Notes under the pieces: model-generated
Told to the model about the DNA's origin: nothing
What the model saw: only the letters and a program-made list of their open reading frames with translations
Database searches by the model: none
Part shown: positions 33,698-42,281 of the stretch, piece after piece
Position numbering within the stretch: position 1 is the stretch's first letter
Layout of the letters: each line of letters starts with the position of its first letter
Source: Sphingomonadales bacterium
GTDB taxonomy: Bacteria > Pseudomonadota > Alphaproteobacteria > Sphingomonadales > JAKSBY01
Assembly (NCBI GenBank): GCA_022360855.1
Contig: JAKSBY010000290.1
Span: forward strand, 1-43,582
Length of the DNA stretch: 43,582 nucleotides
Direction: 5' to 3'
Made by a program: the position numbers and the translations under genes

Positions 33698-36646
33698 ATG
33701 TCGTACGGTTTTCAAAGGCCGAGTCGGCGGAACGGCCGGTTGGCGCTGCTGGCGTCGGTCGCGGGCCTGGCTGTTTTCGCATCGGGCTCGCCGGTCGTCG
33801 CGCAGGATGATGCCGACGAGGATTTGGGCGAAATCGAGCAGATTTTCGTCACCGGTATTCGGGGCAGCCTGCAACAATCACTCGATGTGAAGCGCGACGC
33901 GCGCCAGATCGTCGACGCGGTTTCAGCCGAGGACGTCGGCAAATTCCCCGACAGTAACGTGGCCGAAGCGCTGCAGCGCATCACCGGCGTTTCAATCGAT
34001 CGCTCGGGCGGCGAGGGTCAGTTCATCACGGTTCGCGGTCTCGGCCCCGAATTCAACGCGGTCCTGCTGAACGGGCGAACCATCGCGACCGACAATGACG
34101 GGCGTGAGTTTTCGTTCGACGTATTGTCCTCCGACATCATTCAGCGGGCTGAGGTTTACAAGAGCGCGACGCCTAACCTGCAGTCCGGCGGCATCGGTTC
34201 GGTCGTCAATATCGTCACCGCGCGGCCCCTGGACCGCCCGGGCACGAGTTTCACGGCGTCGGCGGCGGGCCTCTACGACACGCTGCGCGACAAGTTCAGC
34301 CCCGAAATCACCGGCGTGGCCTCGTGGACCAATGACGACGATACGGTCGGGTTCCTGCTCGGCGCGTCCTACTCGAACCGCAAGAGCCAGGAAGACTCTT
34401 CGTTTACCAATGGTTTTGCCTTGCGCGACGGGGCCGTCAATGCCGGCGATATCGCCGTCAATGCACCGGAAAGCTCGACCGGCCTGGATCCATCGGCGAT
34501 CGGGCCGATTCCCACCTCCCGCGTTCAGCAGCAGGTCGTCCACAGCCGGGATGTTCAGGACCGTGAACGGCTGACCATCAGCGGCGCCGCGCAGTGGCGG
34601 CCGATGGACAATCTGTTGTTCACCGTCGATGGCCTCTATTCCAGATTCGACGTTGAATCGCTTGCCACGCAATTCTCCGGCTTCTTCAGCCCGCCTTTCA
34701 TCAATCCGGTGATCGACGAAAACGGCACCGTCGTCTCGTTCAGCCGGCCTAGCGTCGATTTCCAAAACCGGAATCCGCTCATCGCCGATGTCGTCGGGCT
34801 GTCGCAGAACGACAACGTAATCACGGCCAACAACCGGCTCGCCGAGACTTATGTGATCGGCGGCAATGTCGAATACGACCTCAATGAAAGCGTGTCCGTC
34901 GAGCTGGACGTGTCGAAATCCCGCGCGACACGGGACGGAACGAATCCATTTGTCGTGATCGGCGCGCTTGCGCCCGAGTCGCCCTTGATCGAGATCCCGA
35001 ACGATAACGGCATCTCGACCATCACGAATCTGGTGGGCCTTACCGATCGCTCGATCCAGCGGCTTCACTTCGTCAATGTCGCGCGCGACGAAGTCGAAGA
35101 CGACATTTTCGAGGCCAGTCTCGGCGTCGACTGGGACGTCAATCGCGGCCCGTTGGCGGTCGTCTCGGTCGGCGGGCTTTATACGGATCGGTCGAAAGAG
35201 CAACAGGTCTTCGATAACTTCTCGCCAACCCAGGGCGGCAATATCTTCTGCGCCTATTGCGGCTACAACGTCGCACCGCCGGACACCTCCTTCCTCACCG
35301 AATTTTCGTTCGAGGGATTCCTGAGCGGCGTTCCCGGCGCGGAGACGGTTGCGCCGCAGATCCTTGCCTTCACCTTTGAAGATGCGTTTCGGGTGTTGAA
35401 TGACACGGTGAACATCACCAATCCGGCGCGCCAACCCGGCCTCTCGCCGGAAGAGTTCGCGGCGAATGCGGCAGACCTGATCGCGCGCCGCGACGCGGCG
35501 GGAGACTCGATCTTCGGCTTCTACACACCCGACCTCAATCCGGGCGCGAGTTTCGCCGTCGATGAACAGATCTTCGCGGTCTATCTGAACACCGAGTGGG
35601 AGGGCGATTTCGGCGACCTGCCGTGGAGCGCCAATGTCGGCTTCAGGGTTGCGATCACCGAAACCACCTCGACCGGCGTCGATCAGCCCGTGATCGAATT
35701 CCGCGAAAGCCCGGGCGATACGCAGCTCCTCATCATGTTCGGACCGTCGACGCCCGTCTCGGTCGACAATCGCTATGTCAACTTCATGCCGTCGGTGAAT
35801 TTCAGGGTCGATCCGACCGACAACACGGTGTTGCGTCTCAGCTATACGGAGACGGTAACCCGGCCGACCTTGACGGCGCTGGGCGTCAACAACACATTCG
35901 GCGGCCGTTCGAACGCGCCGGTCAGCGGCGGCGGCAACCCGTTCCTGGAAGCCTTCGAATCCGAGAACTACGACGTGTCCTTCGAGTGGTACTTCGATGA
36001 CGTCGGCTTCTTCGGCATCGCCGGCTTCCATAAGGAGTTCTCCAACTTCCTGGAATCGCAGACGCTGCCGGTGATCCGGCCGATCGTGTTCCCGGCGGGC
36101 AATGTGAGCAACCCGACCGACATGGACGTCACTCGGGACGTCGCCTTCCAGGATACCCGTGACCCCAACGGGGAATCCGGCAGCATCACCGGCGTCGAAG
36201 TGGCGTTCCAGATGGTGTTCGACAGCCTTCCGTCGCCGTGGGACGGGCTCGGCACGCAGATCAATTACACCTATGTGACCAGCAGTATCGATCGGGCCGA
36301 AGGTTCCGGCGCGGCGGACTGCGACTACAACGGTCTGTCGCCGCATTCGTTCAACATCAGCGGCTTTTACGAGAAAGACCGGATTCAGGCGCGCATCGCC
36401 TATAACTATCGCGACGAGTTCCTGTTCCAGTGCTTCTCGAACTTCAGTGAGCCCAGGCAAAGAGAAGCCTTCGGTCAGGTCGATTTCTCGGCCGCATTCG
36501 ATGTCAACGACTGGATCCAGATCTTTGCGGAAGGCGTCAACATTCTGGGGGCGGACACGCGGGACTTCTCGCGCTTTCCGAACCGGTTCCTGACCTATTC
36601 CAACACCGGCTCACGCTATCTGATCGGGGTACGCGGCTCGTTCTAA
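33698..36646 (+). CDS. TonB-dependent receptor (outer-membrane sugar/oligosaccharide uptake by context)
   Basis: Signal peptide; plug DARQIVDAVSAEDVGKFPDSNVAEALQRITGVSIDRSGGEGQFITVRGLGPEFNAVLLNGRTIATDNDGREFSFDVLSSDIIQRAEVYKS; C-terminal aromatic residue in YLIGVRGSF. Confidence 0.95.
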   Translation: MSYGFQRPSRRNGRLALLASVAGLAVFASGSPVVAQDDADEDLGEIEQIFVTGIRGSLQQSLDVKRDARQIVDAVSAEDVGKFPDSNVAEALQRITGVSIDRSGGEGQFITVRGLGPEFNAVLLNGRTIATDNDGREFSFDVLSSDIIQRAEVYKSATPNLQSGGIGSVVNIVTARPLDRPGTSFTASAAGLYDTLRDKFSPEITGVASWTNDDDTVGFLLGASYSNRKSQEDSSFTNGFALRDGAVNAGDIAVNAPESSTGLDPSAIGPIPTSRVQQQVVHSRDVQDRERLTISGAAQWRPMDNLLFTVDGLYSRFDVESLATQFSGFFSPPFINPVIDENGTVVSFSRPSVDFQNRNPLIADVVGLSQNDNVITANNRLAETYVIGGNVEYDLNESVSVELDVSKSRATRDGTNPFVVIGALAPESPLIEIPNDNGISTITNLVGLTDRSIQRLHFVNVARDEVEDDIFEASLGVDWDVNRGPLAVVSVGGLYTDRSKEQQVFDNFSPTQGGNIFCAYCGYNVAPPDTSFLTEFSFEGFLSGVPGAETVAPQILAFTFEDAFRVLNDTVNITNPARQPGLSPEEFAANAADLIARRDAAGDSIFGFYTPDLNPGASFAVDEQIFAVYLNTEWEGDFGDLPWSANVGFRVAITETTSTGVDQPVIEFRESPGDTQLLIMFGPSTPVSVDNRYVNFMPSVNFRVDPTDNTVLRLSYTETVTRPTLTALGVNNTFGGRSNAPVSGGGNPFLEAFESENYDVSFEWYFDDVGFFGIAGFHKEFSNFLESQTLPVIRPIVFPAGNVSNPTDMDVTRDVAFQDTRDPNGESGSITGVEVAFQMVFDSLPSPWDGLGTQINYTYVTSSIDRAEGSGAADCDYNGLSPHSFNISGFYEKDRIQARIAYNYRDEFLFQCFSNFSEPRQREAFGQVDFSAAFDVNDWIQIFAEGVNILGADTRDFSRFPNRFLTYSNTGSRYLIGVRGSF

Positions 36647-36691
36647 GAGCTGTTGGACTGTGAGTGGTTTCCTCCCGAGCGTTTCCACTCC

Positions 36692-36726
36692 GGGCGATGC
36701 GGAGCGATCCGCATCGCCCCTGTTTT
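36692..36726 (+). terminator. Rho-independent-type terminator downstream of the TonB-dependent receptor
   Basis: GGGCGATGCGGA-gcga-TCCGCATCGCCC (12-bp perfect stem, GNRA tetraloop), followed by TGTTTTG. Confidence 0.7.
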
Positions 36727-36764
36727 GTCGCGGCATGCGAAGCCGACGGATCGGACACGGGGTC

Positions 36765-37070
36765 ATGACACGAACGCTCCTTCGCAGCTTTACGGGCGCG
36801 CTGATCGTATTGGCGGCGAGCTTTCCGGGCGCAGCTCAGGATGATAGCGACCCGCTTGCGCCGACGGGCCGCTGGTCGGCTTTCGCCGGCGGTGCCGCCG
36901 AGACCCCGCCCATGGGTTGGAATTCGTGGAATGCGTTCCACACCGATGTGGACGAAGAAAAGGTCATGGGCGCCGCGCGGGCCATCGTCGAGACCGGCCT
37001 CGCCGAGCTCGGCTACAGCTATATAAACATCGACGACGGCTGGTGGCTGAAGCGGCGTCAGTCGGACGGC
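36765..37070 (+). pseudogene. GH27 alpha-galactosidase, N-terminal fragment truncated against the 3' end of glpD
   Basis: Signal peptide MTRTLLRSFTGALIVLAASFPGAAQ, then TPPMGWNSWNAFHTDVDEEKVMGAARAIVETGLAELGYSYINIDDGWWLKRR. The reading then runs into sequence antisense to glpD. Confidence 0.75.
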
Positions 37071-38575
37071 TGTTCGCCGAGCCAGGCGGCCACGGTCTGG
37101 CGCTCTTCCGCACTCATGTGAAGGCCGAGCTTGGAGCGGCGCCGGAGAATGTCCTCGGCGCTCTGTGCCCATTCCTCGCGGCGCAGAAAGTCGATCTCCT
37201 TTTCGTAGAGGCCGGCGCCGAAGTTCTGCCCCATATCGGCGACCGATCGCGCGTCTTCGAGCAACCGGAAGGCCCGGGTGCCGTAAGACCGCGCAATCCG
37301 GTCAAGGGTGGCTGCGCCCAGCCAGGGCGCGGCCTTGTCGAGTTCCGAGATCAATTCCCTCAGCGCCGCCGCCGGATCGTTCCGGCCCGGGAGGTCGCCT
37401 CCGGGGAGGGCGGCGTTTTCGGTCCACTTGCCTCGCGCTAGCTCGAGATAGGGGCCCAGTTTCTCGAGCGCCTCTTCGGCCAGGCGCCGGTAAGTGGTGA
37501 TCTTTCCTCCGAAGACGGTCAACAGCGGCGGCGCACCGTCGGCGGCATCGAGCTCGAGCACGTAGTCGCGCGTCGCCGCGGAGGCATTTTTGGAGCCGTC
37601 GTCATAAAGGGGGCGGACGCCGGAATAGCTCCAGACCACGTCGGTCGGATGGATCGGCTCCCGGAAATACTCCGAAGCGGCGTCGCAGAGATAGCGTATC
37701 TCATCCGCATCGGCGCGCGCGCTGCCGGGATCGGCATCGAAAGGGGTATCGGTGGTGCCGATCAGCGTGAACCTGCCCTCATAGGGAATGGAGAAAACGA
37801 TGCGCCCATCCGCGTTCTGGAAGGTGTAGGCGAGGTCGTGCCCGTAGCGCCGGGGCACTAAGATATGGCTGCCTTTGACGAGGCGGACCGAACTCGCGGT
37901 CTTTCTATCGGTCGTGCAGGCGTTCAGCGTTTTCTCCACCCACGGACCCGCCGCGTTGACCAAGGCCTTCGCCTCCGTCCTCACGACCTCGCCATGCGCG
38001 GCCTTCGTTTCGATATGCCAGGAGCCGCCCTGCCGCTCGGCAGCGAGGAATTTGTGGCGGGTCAAAACCGTAGCTCCCAATTCCGCGGCGCCGAGGGCGT
38101 TCAGCATGACCAAGCGTGCATCATCGACCCAGCAGTCCGAATACTCAAAGCCTTGCTTGAAGATGGGCTGCAGCGGGCTGCCCGCATCGTGGGTTCGTAA
38201 GTCAAGACGTTTGGTCGCGGGTAGCAGTTTGCGCCCGCCGATATGATCGTAGAGGAAGAGCCCGGCGCGCAGGACGAAGGCGGGTCGCAAGCCCTTGTGA
38301 TGCGGCAAAACAAAGCGCAGCGGCTTGATCAGATGCGGGGCAATTTTCCAGAGCCGTTCGCGCTCCCGAAGCGACTCCCGGACGAGGCGAAACTCATAGT
38401 GTTCCAGATAGCGCAGCCCGCCGTGAATCAGTTTCGAGCTTGCCGACGAGGTGGCACTCGCCAGATCGGCTTGCTCCACCAGCATGACCTTCTGGCCGCG
38501 CCCGGCGGCGTCACGGGCGATTCCGGCCCCGTTGATCCCGCCGCCGATGATATAAATGTCTACTTTTGGGCTCAT
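37058..38575 (-). CDS. glpD: FAD-dependent glycerol-3-phosphate dehydrogenase
   Basis: DIYIIGGGINGAGIARDAAGRGQKVMLVEQADLASATSSASSKLIHGGLRYLEHYEFRLVRESLRERE..., LIGTTDTPFD, FGGKITTYRRLAEEALEKL. ATG at 38575 preferred over the TTG at 38584. Confidence 0.95.
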   Translation of the reverse strand: MSPKVDIYIIGGGINGAGIARDAAGRGQKVMLVEQADLASATSSASSKLIHGGLRYLEHYEFRLVRESLRERERLWKIAPHLIKPLRFVLPHHKGLRPAFVLRAGLFLYDHIGGRKLLPATKRLDLRTHDAGSPLQPIFKQGFEYSDCWVDDARLVMLNALGAAELGATVLTRHKFLAAERQGGSWHIETKAAHGEVVRTEAKALVNAAGPWVEKTLNACTTDRKTASSVRLVKGSHILVPRRYGHDLAYTFQNADGRIVFSIPYEGRFTLIGTTDTPFDADPGSARADADEIRYLCDAASEYFREPIHPTDVVWSYSGVRPLYDDGSKNASAATRDYVLELDAADGAPPLLTVFGGKITTYRRLAEEALEKLGPYLELARGKWTENAALPGGDLPGRNDPAAALRELISELDKAAPWLGAATLDRIARSYGTRAFRLLEDARSVADMGQNFGAGLYEKEIDFLRREEWAQSAEDILRRRSKLGLHMSAEERQTVAAWLGEQPSD

Positions 38576-38649
38576 CTGGGCCAAAAATCGTTCTTAAAGC
38601 CTGGCGCAAAAGACGCGCGTGCCAGCATGGAAAATCGTTGTCTTTTAAT

Positions 38650-38663
38650 ATCATTTATATGAT
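38650..38663. promoter_or_regulatory. AT-rich operator-like site 4 (ATCATTTATATGAT), palindromic, between glpD and the aldolase gene
   Basis: ATCAT-ttat-ATGAT palindrome; 12/14 identical to site 3. Confidence 0.55.
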
Positions 38664-38718
38664 AAAATACAATTGGGAAGATTCGCGATCGCGAGGCTGA
38701 GCGGAGCGGGAGCATTGT

Positions 38719-39342
38719 ATGAGCGGTGGTCAACTGAATGCGGTGCGCATCATCGCCATCCTGCGTGGTCTGAAGCCTGTCGAGGCGCTTGATATCGGTC
38801 ATGCGTTGTTTAGCGTGGGAATCGGAGTGATCGAGGTACCACTTAACTCGCCGAGCCCGTTTCAGTCCATCGCCGCGTTGGCCGAGACCTTTAAGGACCG
38901 GGCTTTGATAGGCGCCGGGACGGTGGTTGATCCCGCGCAGGTCAGTCAGGTCAAGGCGGCCGGCGGGCGGCTGGTCGTTTCTCCCAACTCCGACCCCGCG
39001 GTGATCAAGGCGACCAAAGAAGCCGGTCTGGTCTCGGTGCCGGGCTTTGCCACGCCGACCGAGGCCTTCACCGCCCTTCGGGCCGGCGCCGACGCTCTCA
39101 AGATGTTTCCCGCCGGCAGTCAGGGCCCGGAGGGCCTCAAGGCGCTGATGGCCGTTCTGCCGGCCGACACGCCGGTGTTTGCGGTGGGTGGCGTGGGACC
39201 GGAAAATATGCGCGCTTTCGCCGCCGCCGGCGCCAGCGGATTCGGCCTCGGCACCAGCCTGTACCGGCCGGGTTCGTCGGCTGGCGATGTCGCCAAAAAT
39301 GCGGCCTCGACCGTCGCCGCATGCCAGGACATTTTTGGTTGA
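38719..39342 (+). CDS. dgoA: 2-dehydro-3-deoxy-6-phosphogalactonate aldolase (KDPG/KDPGal aldolase family)
   Basis: RIIAILRGLKPVEALDIGHALFSVGIGVIEVPLNSP, LIGAGTVVDPAQVSQVKAAGGRLVVSPNSDPAVI, PGFATPTEAFTALRAGADALKMFPAG. Confidence 0.93.
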   Translation: MSGGQLNAVRIIAILRGLKPVEALDIGHALFSVGIGVIEVPLNSPSPFQSIAALAETFKDRALIGAGTVVDPAQVSQVKAAGGRLVVSPNSDPAVIKATKEAGLVSVPGFATPTEAFTALRAGADALKMFPAGSQGPEGLKALMAVLPADTPVFAVGGVGPENMRAFAAAGASGFGLGTSLYRPGSSAGDVAKNAASTVAACQDIFG

Positions 39343-39349
39343 AAGTGAC

Positions 39350-41125
39350 ATGATGAAAGACAAAGCAAGCCTGCGCAGCCGTCAGTGGTTCGACGACCCC
39401 GATGATCCGGGAATGACCGCGCTCTATTTGGAACGCTATCTGAATTTCGGCCTGACGCGTGAGGAATTGCAGTCGGGCCGGCCGATCATCGGCATCGCGC
39501 AAACCGGGTCGGATCTTGCGCCGTGCAACCGCCATCACCTCCGCCTTGCGACCCGCGTCGCCGACGGCATTCGTGATGCCGGCGGCATCCCCATCGAATT
39601 CCCCGTGCACCCGGTTCAGGAGACCGGCCGCCGCCCGACCGCGGCGCTCGACCGTAATCTGCAATGCGTGTCGTTAACAGAGGTCCTGCACGGCTATCCG
39701 TTTGACGGGGTGGTGCTGATGACCGGCTGCGACAAGACCACGCCGGCACTGGTCATGGGGGCGGCCAGCGTCAATCTGCCGGCTATCGCGCTCTCCGTGG
39801 GGCCGATGCTTAACGGCAGCTATCTTGGCCGCTGTGTCGGCGCCGGCACGGTCATTTGGGAAGCGCGCCGACAACTTGCCCAGGGCGAAATCGACTACAG
39901 CGAGTTCATGGAGATGGCGGCCGGCTCGGCGCCGTCGGCGGGGCATTGCAATACCATGGGCACGGCGCTCACCATGAATTGCCTTGTGGAGGCGCTCGGC
40001 ATGGCGCTTCCCGGCAGCGCGTCGATCCCCGCGCCCTACCGCGAACGCCAGCAGATGGCCTACGCCACCGGGCGGCGCATCGTCGATATGGTCTGGGAGG
40101 ACCTCAAGCCCTGTGGCATCCTGACCCGCGAGGCGTTCGAGAACGCGATCAGGGTGACGGCCGCCCTAGGCGGTTCCACCAACGCGCCGATCCATATCAA
40201 TGCGATCGCGGCTCATGCCGGCGTTGACGTTTCGATGGCGAATTGGCGTGCGTCGGGCGCCGATATCCCGCAAATCGTGAGCTGCCAGCCCGTTGGCGAG
40301 TATTTATCGGAGGAATTCCACAAGGCGGGTGGTGTGCCGGCGGTCATGGCCGCGCTCGTGGAGGCCGGCTTGCTCAACGCGGGCGCGCTGACCGTCAGCG
40401 GCAGGACCGTCGGGCAGAATCTCGAAGGCGTGTCTTCTCGTGACCACGACGTCATCAGGCCCGTGGACAACCCGGTCAGGCAGCGCGCCGGCTTCGTCGT
40501 CATGACGGGCAACTTTTTCGACAGTGCGATCATGAAGGTCTCCGCGATCGGCGAGGTGTTTCAAAATCGTTATTTCTCGGACAAGGAAAGACCGGGCGTG
40601 TTCGAGGCCAAGGCCGTTATCTTCGAAGGGCCAGAGGACTATCGCGCCCGTATCGAGGAGCCGGCGCTTGGGATCGACGAAAACAGCGTCCTGGTAATGC
40701 GCGGCGTCGGTCCCAAGGGCTATCCGGGCTCGGCGGAGGTGGTGAACATGCAGCCGCCGGCCCGCCTTCTGGCCGCGGGTGTTGCCCAGCTTCCGACCAT
40801 GGGGGACGGCCGGCAAAGCGGCACGTCCGGCGCGCCTTCTATTTTGAACATGACGCCAGAGGCCGCCTCCGGCGGCGGGCTGGCGCTCCTCGAAAACGGC
40901 GACTCGTTGCGCATCGATATTAATGCGGGGCGGGTCGAATTGCTGGTCAGCGATGCGGAGCTCGAAAAGCGCCGCGCGCAGGTCTCCGGTCGGATGCCCG
41001 AACCGCAAACCTGGTGGCAGGCTCGCTATCAGGAAGAGGTCACCGAGCTCAGCGAGGGCGCGACGTTCAGAGAGATGCCGAAATTCTCAGACCTCGCCGC
41101 CAAGCCACCGCGCCATTCGCACTAA
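39350..41125 (+). CDS. IlvD/Edd family dehydratase, probable sugar-acid (galactonate) dehydratase
   Basis: TGCDKTTPALVMGAASVNLPAIALSVGPM, AGSAPSAGHCNTMGTALTMNCLVEALGM, VRGVGPKGYPGSAEVVNM-type motifs (MRGVGPKGYPG). Confidence 0.93.
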   Translation: MMKDKASLRSRQWFDDPDDPGMTALYLERYLNFGLTREELQSGRPIIGIAQTGSDLAPCNRHHLRLATRVADGIRDAGGIPIEFPVHPVQETGRRPTAALDRNLQCVSLTEVLHGYPFDGVVLMTGCDKTTPALVMGAASVNLPAIALSVGPMLNGSYLGRCVGAGTVIWEARRQLAQGEIDYSEFMEMAAGSAPSAGHCNTMGTALTMNCLVEALGMALPGSASIPAPYRERQQMAYATGRRIVDMVWEDLKPCGILTREAFENAIRVTAALGGSTNAPIHINAIAAHAGVDVSMANWRASGADIPQIVSCQPVGEYLSEEFHKAGGVPAVMAALVEAGLLNAGALTVSGRTVGQNLEGVSSRDHDVIRPVDNPVRQRAGFVVMTGNFFDSAIMKVSAIGEVFQNRYFSDKERPGVFEAKAVIFEGPEDYRARIEEPALGIDENSVLVMRGVGPKGYPGSAEVVNMQPPARLLAAGVAQLPTMGDGRQSGTSGAPSILNMTPEAASGGGLALLENGDSLRIDINAGRVELLVSDAELEKRRAQVSGRMPEPQTWWQARYQEEVTELSEGATFREMPKFSDLAAKPPRHSH

Positions 41126-41276
41126 ATACGCAAGCCACGCTGCAAGCGGTCTGACAATTATGGATAATCCGGCTGATTTGACCGCGGGCCCGATGAGTGG
41201 CTGGGGTAATGAGGCCCATTAACCCGTTGAGGTTCCAAGAGAAGTGGTCGAGTACCCTTGGCGATAGCGTAAGATC

Positions 41277-42281
41277 TCAATCGAGAGTCACGCCATGGTT
41301 CGCGAAAAACTCCAGGGCGGCCTTGTGAGTGTACTGGGCTTTCAGACCGGGCCAGGTTGCCATGGCATGCGGCGTTTCGTTCTTTTTCAGACAGCCGAGT
41401 ATGGCCGAAACGGTCTCGTCCGGAGTCGCCTCCCAGGCTGCAAGCGCTTGCCGAAATGACAGCAGATCAACCTCGTTGCCCGGAGTGGGCGAATAGGCTG
41501 ATCTCGCCACCTCGAAGCCATTCGCTTCGTTAAGCTTTTGCACGGCGTCCGATCCGACCGGAATCCAGTGCGCATCCTCGATTTCCAGGAGCGGCGGGAC
41601 CATGGGCCGCGGCCCGTCCGCCGATAGGCTGATGAGATTCCAGGTCGTGGCGTTGACTGTGCCACCGGTGACGGCTGTTGTGAGATCGTTGGGTTTCATA
41701 TCGACGATTTCGACGTCCCCCAATAGGCCCCAGCCGTCTCTAAGCAGAGCTTCGGTATAGACGCGGACGGCGCTCGGCCGTGGCGGGGCGCCGATCCGCT
41801 TGCCCTTGAGGTCGGCGGGCAACCGGATCGTATCGTCGAAAGCCAGTACCCCGAATGCGACGTCATAGAGTGACGCGACGAACTTCAGATCCGTATAGGG
41901 CCTGCCGTAGGAATGCCAGGCCGGCCCCCGGTGATGGATCGCCGGCAGGAAGTCGATCGTTGTGACGATGGGCAGGTGGTATTTTTTGTCGTTGTCCGAG
42001 GCATCGCTGAACTGCGTGATCGACCGCGGCAGGGCCTGTGGGACCACGGTGTTCGGAATGCCGCATCCGCGCAGGGCCTCACCCAACGCCACATTATGGT
42101 CATGCAGCATGATGGAAGGTGGCGCAGGCGAATAGATGGTCAGGGCGGGACCGGCGATCTCCGCCTTCTCATCCGCGCAGGCCACTGCGGACAGCCCTAC
42201 CGCGATCAAAGAAGCGGCCGCCCCGCCCCAGCGAAACAGGCTGTGACAAGGCGGCCATGTGGCCCAAACATCAAAAGCCAT
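41277..42281 (-). CDS. Periplasmic substrate-binding protein, TAXI/NMT1-like
   Basis: MAFDVWATWPPCHSLFRWGGAAASLIAVGLSAVACADEKAE... signal sequence; DLKGKRIGAPPRPSAVRVYTEALLRDGWGL, IVDMKPNDLTTAVTGGTVNATTWN; C-terminal YTHKAALEFFANHG. Confidence 0.65.
   Translation of the reverse strand: MAFDVWATWPPCHSLFRWGGAAASLIAVGLSAVACADEKAEIAGPALTIYSPAPPSIMLHDHNVALGEALRGCGIPNTVVPQALPRSITQFSDASDNDKKYHLPIVTTIDFLPAIHHRGPAWHSYGRPYTDLKFVASLYDVAFGVLAFDDTIRLPADLKGKRIGAPPRPSAVRVYTEALLRDGWGLLGDVEIVDMKPNDLTTAVTGGTVNATTWNLISLSADGPRPMVPPLLEIEDAHWIPVGSDAVQKLNEANGFEVARSAYSPTPGNEVDLLSFRQALAAWEATPDETVSAILGCLKKNETPHAMATWPGLKAQYTHKAALEFFANHGVTLD

Noticed and set aside
33992-36460. 822-aa minus-strand ORF opposite the TonB-dependent receptor
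   Set aside because: High-GC antisense open frame; the sense strand encodes a convincing receptor with plug and barrel motifs.
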